DNA from: an uncultured Lachnospiraceae bacterium | Lineage (GTDB): Bacteria; Bacillota; Clostridia; Lachnospirales; Lachnospiraceae | DNA: 64,000 nt | Direction: 5' to 3' | NCBI GenBank assembly: GCA_910585895.1 | Contig: CAJUHY010000003.1 | Location: forward strand, 2,575-66,574 | In this document: in pieces, positions 36,209 through 44,491 of the stretch | Numbering within the stretch: the first letter of the stretch is position 1 | How the letters are laid out: every line of letters begins with the position of its first letter | Made by a program: the position numbers and the translations under genes | Notes under the pieces: model-generated | What the model was told of the DNA's origin: nothing | Seen by the model: only the letters and a program-made list of their open reading frames with translations | Databases searched by the model: none

Positions 36209-36235
36209 TAAATTTTTGTAAAAAAATACCGATAA
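36209..36235 (+). promoter_or_regulatory. Sigma-28 promoter of flaG-fliD-fliS
   Basis: TAAATTTT (36209-36216), an 11-nt spacer, and ACCGATAA (36228-36235). It lies 87 nt before the flaG start. Confidence 0.85.
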
Positions 36236-36321
36236 TCATTATAAGATAAAGGATTTTAGAGAATTGGGACAGTTGGAAACTGCCAGTCTGACCGTCTTGA
36301 AATCACACGGAGGTGATCGTA

Positions 36322-36840
36322 ATGGCAATGGAGGCATTAAAATCTGCTGGGATTAAGGCATATCAGGGAAGTAGCCCGAAACCTGCAGTACAGACAGTCG
36401 ATACAGCGGTGACGCCGCAAGCGTCTGTAATGGTGAAAAGCGCCAAGACAGCGGGTAAGGCCATTGCTGCAGCGGAAGCAAAGCCGTCGAAGAAACCCGC
36501 CAGAGCAATGGCGAGTAGGGATGACAGCGGTAAAGTGCAGGAGATACCTTTGGCAAAGGAATCTGCGAAAGTAACGGAATCAGTACTCCCTGAGGGTATG
36601 GAGACAGCGGAAGGAGCGGCTTCCAATGACAAGCTGAAACGTGCAGTGGAGGAGATTAATAAGAAAGCTGCCGATTCAGAAGCAGTGTTTGGGGTACATG
36701 ATTCTACAAACCGGGTAACCATTAAGATTGTCGATAAGAAGACGAAGGAAGTATTAAAGGAGTATCCGCCGGAGAAGACCCTTGACATGATTGCCAAGGT
36801 TTGGGAACTGGCCGGATTGTTGGTGGATGAGAAGCGATAG
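36322..36840 (+). CDS. flaG: FlaG family protein
   Basis: A 172-residue protein. The C-terminal 75 residues (VFGVHDSTNRVTIKIVDKKT then KEVLKEYPPEKTLDMIAKVW) are the FlaG domain, associated with filament length control near the filament base or cap. The N-terminal 100 residues are low-complexity, rich in Ala, Lys, Ser and Pro, and probably unfolded. ATG 36322 is chosen over GTG 36313, which overlaps the ribosome binding site. fliD follows after 11 nt. Confidence 0.88.
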   Translation: MAMEALKSAGIKAYQGSSPKPAVQTVDTAVTPQASVMVKSAKTAGKAIAAAEAKPSKKPARAMASRDDSGKVQEIPLAKESAKVTESVLPEGMETAEGAASNDKLKRAVEEINKKAADSEAVFGVHDSTNRVTIKIVDKKTKEVLKEYPPEKTLDMIAKVWELAGLLVDEKR

Positions 36841-36851
36841 GAGGAATTATT

Positions 36852-39167
36852 ATGGCTATTAGAGTATCAGGTCTTGCGTCAGGGTTGGACACTGATTCCA
36901 TTGTTCAGGAATTAGTTGCAGCATATAGCAAGAAGAAAGATAAGCATGTAAAAGCTCAGACGAAACTGGAATGGCAGATGGATGCCTGGAAAGATTTGAA
37001 TAAAAAGGTTAACAGCCTTTATAAGAGACTGGGCAATATGAAGTTGAGCAATTACTATAATAAAAAGACGACGTCTATTTCTGACAGCACCAAGGCAACT
37101 GTCACAGCCGGCAGCAATGCCATCAACGGCACACAGAAATTGAAAGTTAACTATGTGGCAGCTACCGGATATCTTACAGGCGCAAGTCTTGCAAAAGGAA
37201 CTACGGGCAATACAACATTGGGTGAGTTAGGGCTTGCCGAAGGCGATAAGGGAACGATTGCGGTTACTACCAAGAAAGGTTCTAAGAATATTGAAATTAG
37301 TTCTGACATGAAGATTTCAGAATTTGTCAATAAGCTGAAAGATGCCGGTGTTTCTGCAAGCTTCGATTCCACATACAACCGTCTTTACATTACTGCTAAG
37401 GATAGCGGCGTGGAGAATGATTTTGCGCTGACAGCAACAGACGCCAATGGACTGACTGCTTTAAAAAGTCTTGGCATTTATGTGGATTCTGCTGCCAATC
37501 AGGAGGCATATAAGAAGTGGGATAAATATGGCGTTGATATTGACGGCAACCCGACTTCAGACCCGGTCAAACTGAAAGAGAATTTTGAGAATATTTTAAA
37601 TACCATAGATAAATATCAGGGTGAAGGTCCTGGCAGTATCAAAGAACTGCAGGAGGCTAATGCCGATTTGAAGTCGGATTTGACCAGCCTTCAGGCAGAC
37701 CGCAACTACGCAGTGGCATTTATGTCCCTCAAGGGGGCGCTTGCTGTTAAAGATGACAGCGGTGCAAACAAACTTACAGCTTCAGAGCAAACCGAGATGG
37801 AAGAACTGCTTAAGAAGACAGATGCAGAATTCACAGATGACGAAAAGGAACGTTTTGAGGAACTGAAAGAGAAGCTGGGTTACAGCGATAAGGACTTTGC
37901 ACAGATGAGAAATAATGCCAAGGCAGTCGCTAAATTTGAAGCGGATACGGAGAATGCCGCGGTTGTAGGCGAGATTCATACGGCATACAACGATCCTGAC
38001 AGTACAGCAAAGCTGCAGAAATGGGTAGATGATAATTCAGCTGCAATTCAGAAAGTTTCTGACGATATGAAAGCCAATAATGACCTGATTGCCGAGAAGA
38101 AAGCTTATATCAATGATAATGCGATGCTTACTTCACTGGCTCCCGCAGCAACTCTTACAAAAGAGCAGTTGGAGACTATGACAGAGGCAGAGATTGCAGC
38201 GTTTAAGGCACAGGATAATGCAAATCGTGCAGATATTTTGACTGCTAAGTATCAGTACGTGCAGAGCATCAAGAATGATACCGGCAGTTTTAGTGATGAC
38301 CCAAGCGTAGCCGGGCACGCAGTCAGGGTGAATGGTTCCGATGCGCAGATTGAATTAAATGGAGTAACATATGATTCTGCGAGCAATAATATTACGGTAA
38401 ATGGAATTACCATTACCGCATTGCAGACAACTGCTCCTGGTGAGGAACTGACGATTACTACTCAGGCAGACGTTCAGGGCATCTATGACAGCATTAAGGA
38501 TTTCCTGAAAGAGTACAATGCATTGATGAAAGAGATGGATGAACTCTTCAATGCGGATTCTGCCAGAGGTTACGAGCCCTTGACAGACGAAGAGAAAGAG
38601 GCCATGGGTGACAAGGAGATTGAGAAGTGGGAAGAGAAGATTAAGAAATCCCTGCTTCGCAGAGATGATAACCTTTCCTATGTCATGAATTTAATGACAA
38701 ACTCAATGGCCAAGAGCTTTACTTTAAGTGATGGCAAGAAGTACAGCCTGGCAAGTTTCGGAATCAAGACGCAGGGCTATCTGTCTGCGGCAGAAAATGA
38801 GGGTAACCTTTACCATATAGATGGAGATGCGGAAGATGAAGTTTCCGCTGGTAAGTCTGACAGATTGCTTGCGGCCATCCAGCAAGACCCGGAGATGGTG
38901 CAGGAGTTCTTCCAGAAATTGTCCGATGATCTTTACACTAGGCTGGACAAAAAGATGAAGAGCACTAACATGAACAGCAAGTACAGCATCTACAATGACA
39001 AGAAGATGCAGAGAGATTACGATGATTATACGAAGACCATTAAGAAATGGGAAGAGAAAGTCACTGCTATGGAGGACTATTATTATAAGAAGTTTACTGC
39101 AATGGAGAAAGCGCTTGCCACCTTGCAGAACAGTACCAGCGCATTAAGCGGCTTATTAGGTTCCTGA
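36852..39167 (+). CDS. fliD: Flagellar filament cap protein FliD, large form
   Basis: A 771-residue FliD (HAP2), which caps the growing filament and folds flagellin. It opens MAIRVSGLASGLDTDSIVQE, and the N-terminal FliD domain runs to about residue 230. The C-terminal half has EITTQADVQGIYDSIKDFLKEYN-like sequence and the final KFTAMEKALATLQNSTSALS. Residues about 240-490 are an extra charged, probably coiled-coil block (KTDAEFTDDEKERFEELKEK) not found in the 500-residue Bacillus protein. SD is AGGAGG. Confidence 0.93.
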   Translation: MAIRVSGLASGLDTDSIVQELVAAYSKKKDKHVKAQTKLEWQMDAWKDLNKKVNSLYKRLGNMKLSNYYNKKTTSISDSTKATVTAGSNAINGTQKLKVNYVAATGYLTGASLAKGTTGNTTLGELGLAEGDKGTIAVTTKKGSKNIEISSDMKISEFVNKLKDAGVSASFDSTYNRLYITAKDSGVENDFALTATDANGLTALKSLGIYVDSAANQEAYKKWDKYGVDIDGNPTSDPVKLKENFENILNTIDKYQGEGPGSIKELQEANADLKSDLTSLQADRNYAVAFMSLKGALAVKDDSGANKLTASEQTEMEELLKKTDAEFTDDEKERFEELKEKLGYSDKDFAQMRNNAKAVAKFEADTENAAVVGEIHTAYNDPDSTAKLQKWVDDNSAAIQKVSDDMKANNDLIAEKKAYINDNAMLTSLAPAATLTKEQLETMTEAEIAAFKAQDNANRADILTAKYQYVQSIKNDTGSFSDDPSVAGHAVRVNGSDAQIELNGVTYDSASNNITVNGITITALQTTAPGEELTITTQADVQGIYDSIKDFLKEYNALMKEMDELFNADSARGYEPLTDEEKEAMGDKEIEKWEEKIKKSLLRRDDNLSYVMNLMTNSMAKSFTLSDGKKYSLASFGIKTQGYLSAAENEGNLYHIDGDAEDEVSAGKSDRLLAAIQQDPEMVQEFFQKLSDDLYTRLDKKMKSTNMNSKYSIYNDKKMQRDYDDYTKTIKKWEEKVTAMEDYYYKKFTAMEKALATLQNSTSALSGLLGS

Positions 39168-39180
39168 TAAGCATGAACAG

Positions 39181-39208
39181 CAGATGCCCGGGGCTTCCCG
39201 GGCATCTG
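39181..39208 (+). terminator. Strong hairpin between fliD and fliS
   Basis: CAGATGCCCGGG (39181-39192) and CCCGGGCATCTG (39197-39208) form a perfect 12-bp stem with a GCTT loop. No T-run follows, so it may protect mRNA ends or attenuate transcription rather than stop it. Confidence 0.55.
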
Positions 39209-39236
39209 TAGAATTTATTTCAAGGAGGAAATAAAA

Positions 39237-39608
39237 ATGAATGCAAACCAGGGTTACGCAGCTTATAACAAGAATAAGATAATGACAGCAACTCCCGGAG
39301 AACTCACGTTGATGTTATACGAAGGGGCGATTAAATTCTGCAATATTGCCATTGTTGCTATTGAGCAGGGGAATGTTCAGAAAGCGCATGAGAATATTGT
39401 CAAAGTAGAGAATATCATAGAGGAATTTCGGGCGACCCTGAATCACAAATATCCGGTGGCGGAAGATTTTGAGAATGTCTATGTTTATATTTATGACAGG
39501 CTGGTGGAAGCTAATGTTAAAAAAGACAAAGAAATACTGGAGGAAGTATTAAAACACCTCCGTACTATGCGTGACACTTGGAAAGAGGTTATGCAGAAAG
39601 CCAAATAA
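39237..39608 (+). CDS. fliS: Flagellin export chaperone FliS
   Basis: A 123-residue FliS, which binds the C-terminus of flagellin before export. It opens MNANQGYAAYNKNKIMTATP, then GELTLMLYEGAIKFCNIAI, the most conserved part. Length is standard. SD AAGGAGG precedes ATG 39237. A hairpin followed by TTTT lies downstream. Confidence 0.96.
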   Translation: MNANQGYAAYNKNKIMTATPGELTLMLYEGAIKFCNIAIVAIEQGNVQKAHENIVKVENIIEEFRATLNHKYPVAEDFENVYVYIYDRLVEANVKKDKEILEEVLKHLRTMRDTWKEVMQKAK

Positions 39609-39627
39609 CAAACGGATGACATTATGA

Positions 39628-39662
39628 GGACTATTGCAATACTGCATTGCAGTAGTCCTTTT
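39628..39662 (+). terminator. Rho-independent terminator after fliS
   Basis: GGACTATTGCAAT (39628-39640) and ATTGCAGTAGTCC (39646-39658) pair with one G-T wobble around ACTGC, then TTTT. Confidence 0.8.
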
Positions 39663-39704
39663 ATGCGCTAAGCTGTACTGTTGTCCAATTTTAAGGAGGA
39701 AAGT

Positions 39705-40184
39705 ATGCCAGATAAAGAATATATTGCCGTATTGATTCAAAGCCTTGAGAAAAAGAATGTGATATTAGACAAGATTATTGCACGGAATAAAGAGCAGAAA
39801 ATCTTATTTACAGATGAGGCTTCCGATCCCGACAGGTTAGAAGAGAACATGCAGGAAAAAAGCGAGTTTGTGGACCAGCTAAATGAACTTGATGAAGGTT
39901 TCCAGCAGATTTATGACAGGGTGAAATCTCTCCTGCAGACAGATAAAGAATCTTACAAGGAAGAAATTCGCACAATGCAGAAGCTGATAACTGAAATTAC
40001 GGAGAAAAGCGCTACTATCCAGGCGCAGGAGCAGAGGAACAGGGACCTTGCGGTAAAGAAGTTTTCTTCGGTCAAGAAAGGTATCCGCAAGGCCCGTGCC
40101 AGCAATATGGCGGCAAGCCAGTACTACAAGAGCATGGCGAACCTCAATGTGGTTGATTCACAGTTTTTGGACCAGAAAAATTAA
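39705..40184 (+). CDS. Putative flagellar chaperone, FliT/FlgN-like
   Basis: A 159-residue, mostly helical protein starting MPDKEYIAVLIQSLEKKNVI. It has regular charged heptads (EENMQEKSEFVDQLNELDEG) and a basic C-terminus (KKGIRKARASNMAASQYYKS). Size, helical nature and place between fliS and the flagellin gene suggest an export chaperone of the FliT/FlgN kind; sequence alone does not prove it. AAGGAGG lies 7 nt before ATG 39705. Confidence 0.6.
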   Translation: MPDKEYIAVLIQSLEKKNVILDKIIARNKEQKILFTDEASDPDRLEENMQEKSEFVDQLNELDEGFQQIYDRVKSLLQTDKESYKEEIRTMQKLITEITEKSATIQAQEQRNRDLAVKKFSSVKKGIRKARASNMAASQYYKSMANLNVVDSQFLDQKN

Positions 40185-40193
40185 CAGCAGGAA

Positions 40194-41255
40194 CTATTGC
40201 TGGAAAATAAGACGCGCACTCGTGCAAAGTTCGGCCACTTTGTTTTTCAGCGCCTGAAAGTTTTCCCCGGAAAAAGAATCGTCCAGAGTAGAAAGCAGCA
40301 ACTTTTCCAGGTCTGTCTGCTGATGTGCAAGAAAAGGATTTCTGCGCCAGGAGGGGAAGCAGGTTTGCACAGTGCGCTGCATTTCCTGCAGTTGCTCTAA
40401 AGGGGCCTCTGTAAAGCGTTCGCAGATAAACAGCAGTGTATCCATGTAATAAGTGCGTAGGAACATTGTTTCGACGGCAAGGTAACAGTCGTGCAGAAGT
40501 CCCCGGCGTTCACATTCTTCGAGAAATTGCAGTTGAACTTTCAGACGGTCAAACTGATGCAGGTCATTGTTCTGAGCTTTCAGCATAGTGCTGTTCGGGT
40601 TGGGGCGGTAAAAATACAATGGGACCGGAAGATACGCATAATTTGTAACATAAAGAGAGACCAGTTGAGAAAAGAGCGTGTCTTCATGCGCCAGATGTTC
40701 CGCATTACAGATACCGTGTTCCACAAGTAACTGACGGCGGTAAAGTTTATTGCAGATTGTTCCATATCTGGGGACGGAAGTGCAGAAAACCTGCCGGCTG
40801 ACAATATCGGTTACCTGGTAGGTTGAGGGAGCGGTCTCAAAGGCAGCGGCTGTACTGAGCCAGGGCTGCTGCTGCCGGAAAAAATCGAATTCCAGAACAT
40901 CGCATTGCAGGGCCTGTGCCTGCTGAAAGAGCAGTTCTGCCGCATAATCAGCAATCGTATCATCCGCATCTACATATAACACATAAGCGCCGACAGCGTA
41001 GGAAAGGGCAAGATTCCTGGCATAGCCCTGTCCCTGGTTTTCCGGCAGGGCGAGCAGCAGTACCTGTTCTGGCAGAGCCGATTCCAGGCATTTGAGGATA
41101 TCCAATGTGGAATCGGTGGAAGCATCATCAACAAAGATGAACTGCAGACGTTCCATGCCGATGGTCTGGGATTTCAGGCTGTCAATGCATTCAGCGAGGT
41201 ATGGGGCTGCATTATAGCAGGGTACGATAATGGTAATATCTGGGTGGTTATTCAT
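40194..41255 (-). CDS. GT2 family glycosyltransferase
   Basis: A 353-residue GT-A glycosyltransferase. It opens MNNHPDITIIVPCYNAAPYL; FVDDASTDSTLDIL and the metal-binding YVDADDT follow. The C-terminal third has the block YYMDTLLF...QEMQRTVQTCFPSW...NPFLA, shared with the three other GT2 genes of this window. It lies between the flagellar chaperone and flagellin genes, on the opposite strand, so it probably acts in flagellin glycosylation. The donor sugar cannot be told. Its 3' end is only 9 nt from the 3' end of the chaperone gene. Confidence 0.88.
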   Translation of the reverse strand: MNNHPDITIIVPCYNAAPYLAECIDSLKSQTIGMERLQFIFVDDASTDSTLDILKCLESALPEQVLLLALPENQGQGYARNLALSYAVGAYVLYVDADDTIADYAAELLFQQAQALQCDVLEFDFFRQQQPWLSTAAAFETAPSTYQVTDIVSRQVFCTSVPRYGTICNKLYRRQLLVEHGICNAEHLAHEDTLFSQLVSLYVTNYAYLPVPLYFYRPNPNSTMLKAQNNDLHQFDRLKVQLQFLEECERRGLLHDCYLAVETMFLRTYYMDTLLFICERFTEAPLEQLQEMQRTVQTCFPSWRRNPFLAHQQTDLEKLLLSTLDDSFSGENFQALKNKVAELCTSARLIFQQ

Positions 41256-41332
41256 GGCATTCTCCTTTTCAGAAAAAATCTGCAGATTATTTATAACCTG
41301 CGTATATGGAGGTGTATATCGTGTTTGGCAAT

Positions 41333-41360
41333 ATTATACTATATATTGATATACAAGCAA
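41333..41360 (-). promoter_or_regulatory. SigmaA promoter of the minus-strand GT2 gene
   Basis: On the minus strand, TTGCTT (41360-41355), a 16-nt spacer, and TATAAT (41338-41333). A 13-bp inverted repeat overlaps it and could be an operator. Confidence 0.5.
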
Positions 41361-41463
41361 AGCTTTAATAGCAATATATAGTATAGGGCTAAAACATTGA
41401 ATTTTCAACATTAACCCCCTGCAAAAATATAATAGAAAAATTTAAAAAAAATAAAAAAAGGTG

Positions 41464-41490
41464 TAAAGTATCGAAGAAAGTCTCCGATAT
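41464..41490 (+). promoter_or_regulatory. Sigma-28 promoter of flagellin
   Basis: TAAAGTAT (41464-41471), an 11-nt spacer, and TCCGATAT (41483-41490). A near-perfect flagellar promoter about 135 nt before the flagellin start, leaving a long leader. Confidence 0.9.
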
Positions 41491-41586
41491 ATGTATCAAG
41501 TAAAGAAAATAAATTACTTAAAACTTCAGTGATTGACTCGGATGGAGCGTACGGCCGGAAGAGGAGATCACAACCCCAAAAACAAA

Positions 41587-41620
41587 TGCAGCATGGAAGC
41601 TGCAGTACATTCAAGGAGGA
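41587..41620 (+). promoter_or_regulatory. Probable CsrA-binding hairpin and SD of flagellin leader
   Basis: TGCAGC (41587-41592) and GCTGCA (41599-41604) form a 6-bp stem showing ATGGAA in the loop, the typical presentation of the CsrA motif. A second GGA lies in the SD AAGGAGGA (41613-41620), about 20 nt away. This mirrors the two-site arrangement in the Bacillus hag leader. CsrA and FliW are encoded at 35523-36204. Confidence 0.6.
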
Positions 41621-41627
41621 ATATATT

Positions 41628-42440
41628 ATGGTAGTACAACACAATCTTACAGCGATGAACGCAAACAGACAGTTAGGTATCACAACAAGCGCACAGGCAA
41701 AGTCAACTGAGAAATTATCTTCTGGTTACAGAATCAACCGTGCAGGCGATGACGCTGCTGGATTATCTATTTCCGAGAAGATGAGAAGCCAGATTAGAGG
41801 TCTGAACAAAGCTTCTTCTAACGCTCAGGACGGCGTTTCCTTAATCCAGGTTGCTGAAGGTGCTTTGAATGAAGCTCATTCTATCTTACAGAGAATGAAC
41901 GAGTTGGCTACACAGGCAGCTAACGATACCAATACTTCTCTTGACAGAACTGCTATCCAGAACGAGATTGATCAGTTACAGTCTGAGATTACAAGAATTC
42001 AGTCTACTACACAGTTCAACTCCATGAACCTGTTAGATGGTACCTTCACAGGCAAGAACCTTCAGGTTGGTTCTTTATCTGGACAGAAGATTGGCATCGA
42101 CATCAGCAACATGGACGCTGGTTCCTTAGGTGTAACAGGATTGAGCGTAAGCTCTTATGATAGTGCTGGTTCCGCTATGGATGCTATCCAGAGCGCTATC
42201 AACAAAGTATCTGATCAGAGATCCTTACTTGGTGCTCTGCAGAACAGATTAGAGCATACAATCTCTAACTTGGATAACATCTCTGAGAATACTTCATCTG
42301 CTGAGTCCCGTATCCGTGACGTTGATATGGCAGAAGAGATGGTTGAGTACAGCAAGAACAACATTCTTGCACAGGCTGGACAGTCTATGCTTGCACAGGC
42401 TAATCAGTCTAACCAGGGCGTATTGTCCTTACTTGGCTAA
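41628..42440 (+). CDS. fliC: Flagellin, short form
   Basis: A 270-residue flagellin (hag/fliC). The N-terminal D0/D1 region is VVQHNLTAMNANRQLGITTS, then STEKLSSGYRINRAGDDAAG and LSISEKMRSQIRGLNKASSN; the C-terminal one ends NILAQAGQSMLAQANQSNQG then VLSLLG. Almost no D2/D3 domain lies between. Codon choice (TTA, TCT, GGT, GCT, AGA) differs from neighbours and fits a very highly expressed gene. ATG 41628 with AAGGAGGA is chosen; an in-frame ATG at 41529 lies in the leader. A strong terminator follows. Confidence 0.97.
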   Translation: MVVQHNLTAMNANRQLGITTSAQAKSTEKLSSGYRINRAGDDAAGLSISEKMRSQIRGLNKASSNAQDGVSLIQVAEGALNEAHSILQRMNELATQAANDTNTSLDRTAIQNEIDQLQSEITRIQSTTQFNSMNLLDGTFTGKNLQVGSLSGQKIGIDISNMDAGSLGVTGLSVSSYDSAGSAMDAIQSAINKVSDQRSLLGALQNRLEHTISNLDNISENTSSAESRIRDVDMAEEMVEYSKNNILAQAGQSMLAQANQSNQGVLSLLG

Positions 42441-42460
42441 TCTAATTAGTGACTATCATG

Positions 42461-42500
42461 AAATGAGACCGGAATTTCCGGTCTCATTTTTTATTTTATA
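42461..42500 (+). terminator. Flagellin terminator
   Basis: AAATGAGACCGG (42461-42472) and CCGGTCTCATTT (42478-42489) form a 12-bp stem with an AATTT loop, followed by TTTTATTTTAT. Confidence 0.93.
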
Positions 42501-42548
42501 GGAAAGACCTTGTCGCATTAACGTGTGAAAGTGCAGACTTTCCTATAA
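42496..42548. other. Inverted repeat between opposed terminators
   Basis: TTATAGGAAAG (42496-42506) and CTTTCCTATAA (42538-42548) form a perfect 11-bp stem around a 31-nt loop. It lies between the flagellin terminator and a minus-strand terminator. Its role is unknown. Confidence 0.55.
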
Positions 42549-42551
42549 GAT

Positions 42552-42579
42552 AAAAAATTATGCGCCCAGGCTGGGCGCA
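42552..42579 (-). terminator. Minus-strand terminator for the CgeB cluster
   Basis: TGCGCCCA (42561-42568) and TGGGCGCA (42572-42579) pair around GGC. On the minus strand the stem is followed by TAATTTTTTA. It would end transcription coming from the CgeB-like genes after passing the giant palindrome. Confidence 0.75.
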
Positions 42580-42630
42580 ATCTAATCAGTTAAATGACAT
42601 TGTGATTGTCAAGTATTGGAATTATATAAA

Positions 42631-43355
42631 TTTCAGCATCTGTAACAGTTCAGCCTTAAATTTCATGAAGACAGTTTCCGCAGCGGCTAACTACGCTCAC
42701 ATGTAAAAATATTTAGTAGGAAGCTTTCAATATTCTGCAGATTTCCCCTCCCATGCCAACGGCAGACCAAACCGGAATTTCTAGTATCCCTAGTTCCGGG
42801 GAGGGGCTGATGATATTAATTTCCCCAATTCAAAACTCGCGTTTTCCCACTGCTTTGTTAAATATCGACAACGGATATGATTTTTCCGGGGTAGGAAGTC
42901 CTTCGCCAGTTTTCCTTGCCAGCGGCGTTGCAGGCACCAATGGGTATGCCGGGTGAGTTGTTTGAGGGACTGCCGCAACATTTTACTTGACATGAGACAT
43001 ACCATATGGCAGTCCCGAGTTTCAGAGGCATACCCTAATCGAAGGTGTCTGCTGCCGCTGTTAGGAAAACCAGAAGGGCTGTCCGTGAGGAAAAAACATA
43101 TCCGTTATGGCGATATAATATAAGCAGCAGGGAAAACGCTCAGACAGTTGACATTGGGGAAATACATGAAGCCCCTCTCCCGGACGCAAGGGATACACGA
43201 AATCCCTCAGATGTCTGCCTTTTGGCATGGGAGGGGAAATCCATTGAATTTATGAAGCTTCCAATAAATATTTTTTTACTATTTGTGCAGTTAGCCGCTG
43301 TGGAAACTGTAGTTGAAAATTTCAAGGCTGAACTGTAACCAGCATCTCCTGAAAG
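42631..43355. repeat. 725-bp imperfect palindrome (two arms of about 340 bp)
   Basis: The left arm (from 42631) matches the reverse complement of the right arm (to 43355) along nearly its whole length, about 70-75 percent by eye, with few indels. Perfect blocks: 42645-42657 with 43324-43336; 42681-42692 with 43289-43300; 42741-42759 with 43223-43241 (19 bp); 42839-42848 with 43130-43139; 42870-42879 with 43097-43106; and GGGACTGCC 42966-42974 with GGCAGTCCC 43008-43016 next to the centre. The outer end of the right arm is the last ten codons of the CgeB-like gene; the left arm has an orphan copy of these codons, ending VTVQP-stop, on the plus strand. No convincing gene lies inside. Confidence 0.85.
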
Positions 43356-44491
43356 CATTTTTCAAAACTATGGTTCTCCTTTACCTTCTGATGCCCATTG
43401 GCAGCTATTTCTTTGCGCTCCTTATCATGGGATAGATAATATTCAATCTTGTCAAGCAGGTCCTTAGTATCATTGTAATAGACAAAATCTTCATCGGGAA
43501 CAAAGTAGTCCAGGAAGTCTGCCTGATAATTTGTTAAGAGAAATCCGCCAGCGCCCATGATATCCATTGCGCGCAGGGGAATGCCGGATTGGATGCTCTT
43601 TAAGGTGATGTTCAGATTAATCTTGCTGTTGGCAAAGACGTAAGGCATTTCCTGATAGTAATCTGTTGCACCCATATTGCGGACATGGGGGATGTCAACT
43701 TCTTTATTGAGTGTAAAGAACTTAAGCTGATTGGGAAAGCGTTCCCCGATGGCGGTCAGGAGCCGAATCCGTTCCAGGGAAGTTACCTTCCGTCCAAGAT
43801 AATAGTTGGCATAGATATATTCCGGGGTCTCTATACCATATTTGTCGTTGGCATAAGGCGACACGCGCAGCAATTCTTTCAAGACATTCCCGGTAAGCAC
43901 TTCCTCCAGAAAGTTATAGCCATAGATTTTCAGCTGTGCCTCGATGATGGCGTCAAGATATCCCCGGGTGTAATCGTTAACATTGGCAAGCCGTTCATAG
44001 AAATTGTGCTGCTCATTGTAGAGGGCGCCAACAAAGGATATATCGCAGGTGCATTTGCTGGCATCAAAGTCTTTTTTAGCCAGAAAGTCAATGATTGTGG
44101 CATTGACCGGAAGGGGAGTATAATGCACAGTATGGATTCCCATATTGTAAAGCTTTGTGTATTCCTGTTTGTCAAAGAGGAATACATGGTTGGTGGGATA
44201 AATAATGGTGTAGGAATACAGGGGTACATAAGGGCTGTCATACACCAGGGAAAGATAAGGGATATCATTCCTTTTGCATCCTTCTGCCACTACAGGGTAG
44301 AAATTAAAGGAGAAACAGAATTTAAATTTCTTACGCTTTACAGCCTCATCAAATGCCCTGTCAAATTCAGCGCTGATACGTTCCTGATAGGCTTTATGAG
44401 AAAACATCGTTAGCTTGTATCCCATCTGTTCTAAGGTAAAAATGGCATCCACTTTGCCGAAACATGCCCAGTCTATAAATAAAACATTCAT
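43322..44491 (-). CDS. CgeB-like glycosyltransferase, copy 1
   Basis: A 389-residue protein of the CgeB/DUF3880 plus family-1 glycosyltransferase (Glyco_trans_1_2) type. The N-terminal half has FCFSFNFYPVVAEGCKRNDI then PYLSLVYDSPYVPLYS; the C-terminal half has SKINLNITLKSIQSGIPLRA then MDIMGAGGFLLTNYQADFLD, the donor-binding part. It opens MNVLFIDWACFGKVDAIFTL. The start overlaps the stop of copy 2 by 4 nt (ATGA). Its last codons belong to the giant palindrome. Likely role: transfer of sugars to flagellin. Confidence 0.85.
   Translation of the reverse strand: MNVLFIDWACFGKVDAIFTLEQMGYKLTMFSHKAYQERISAEFDRAFDEAVKRKKFKFCFSFNFYPVVAEGCKRNDIPYLSLVYDSPYVPLYSYTIIYPTNHVFLFDKQEYTKLYNMGIHTVHYTPLPVNATIIDFLAKKDFDASKCTCDISFVGALYNEQHNFYERLANVNDYTRGYLDAIIEAQLKIYGYNFLEEVLTGNVLKELLRVSPYANDKYGIETPEYIYANYYLGRKVTSLERIRLLTAIGERFPNQLKFFTLNKEVDIPHVRNMGATDYYQEMPYVFANSKINLNITLKSIQSGIPLRAMDIMGAGGFLLTNYQADFLDYFVPDEDFVYYNDTKDLLDKIEYYLSHDKERKEIAANGHQKVKENHSFEKCFQEMLVTVQP

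Larger units (their letters stand above)
41256..41627. other. Divergent control region of GT2 gene and flagellin
   Basis: A 372-nt gap without genes. It holds a minus-strand sigmaA promoter, a 13-bp AT-rich inverted repeat (ATACTATATATTG 41336-41348, CAATATATAGTAT 41372-41384) overlapping that promoter, the sigma-28 promoter of flagellin, and a flagellin leader of about 130 nt with a GGA-loop hairpin. Confidence 0.8.

Noticed and set aside
42753..43005. Small frames on both strands in the left palindrome arm
   Set aside because: No motif, no ribosome binding site, and the reading frames are not preserved between arms.
43045..43338. 97-codon plus-strand frame in the right palindrome arm
   Set aside because: The matching region of the left arm does not keep the frame, the sequence has no motif, and the position is explained by the palindrome.
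42631..43355. A transposon with terminal inverted repeats
   Set aside because: The inverted similarity runs to the centre, not only at the ends, and no transposase or target duplication is seen.
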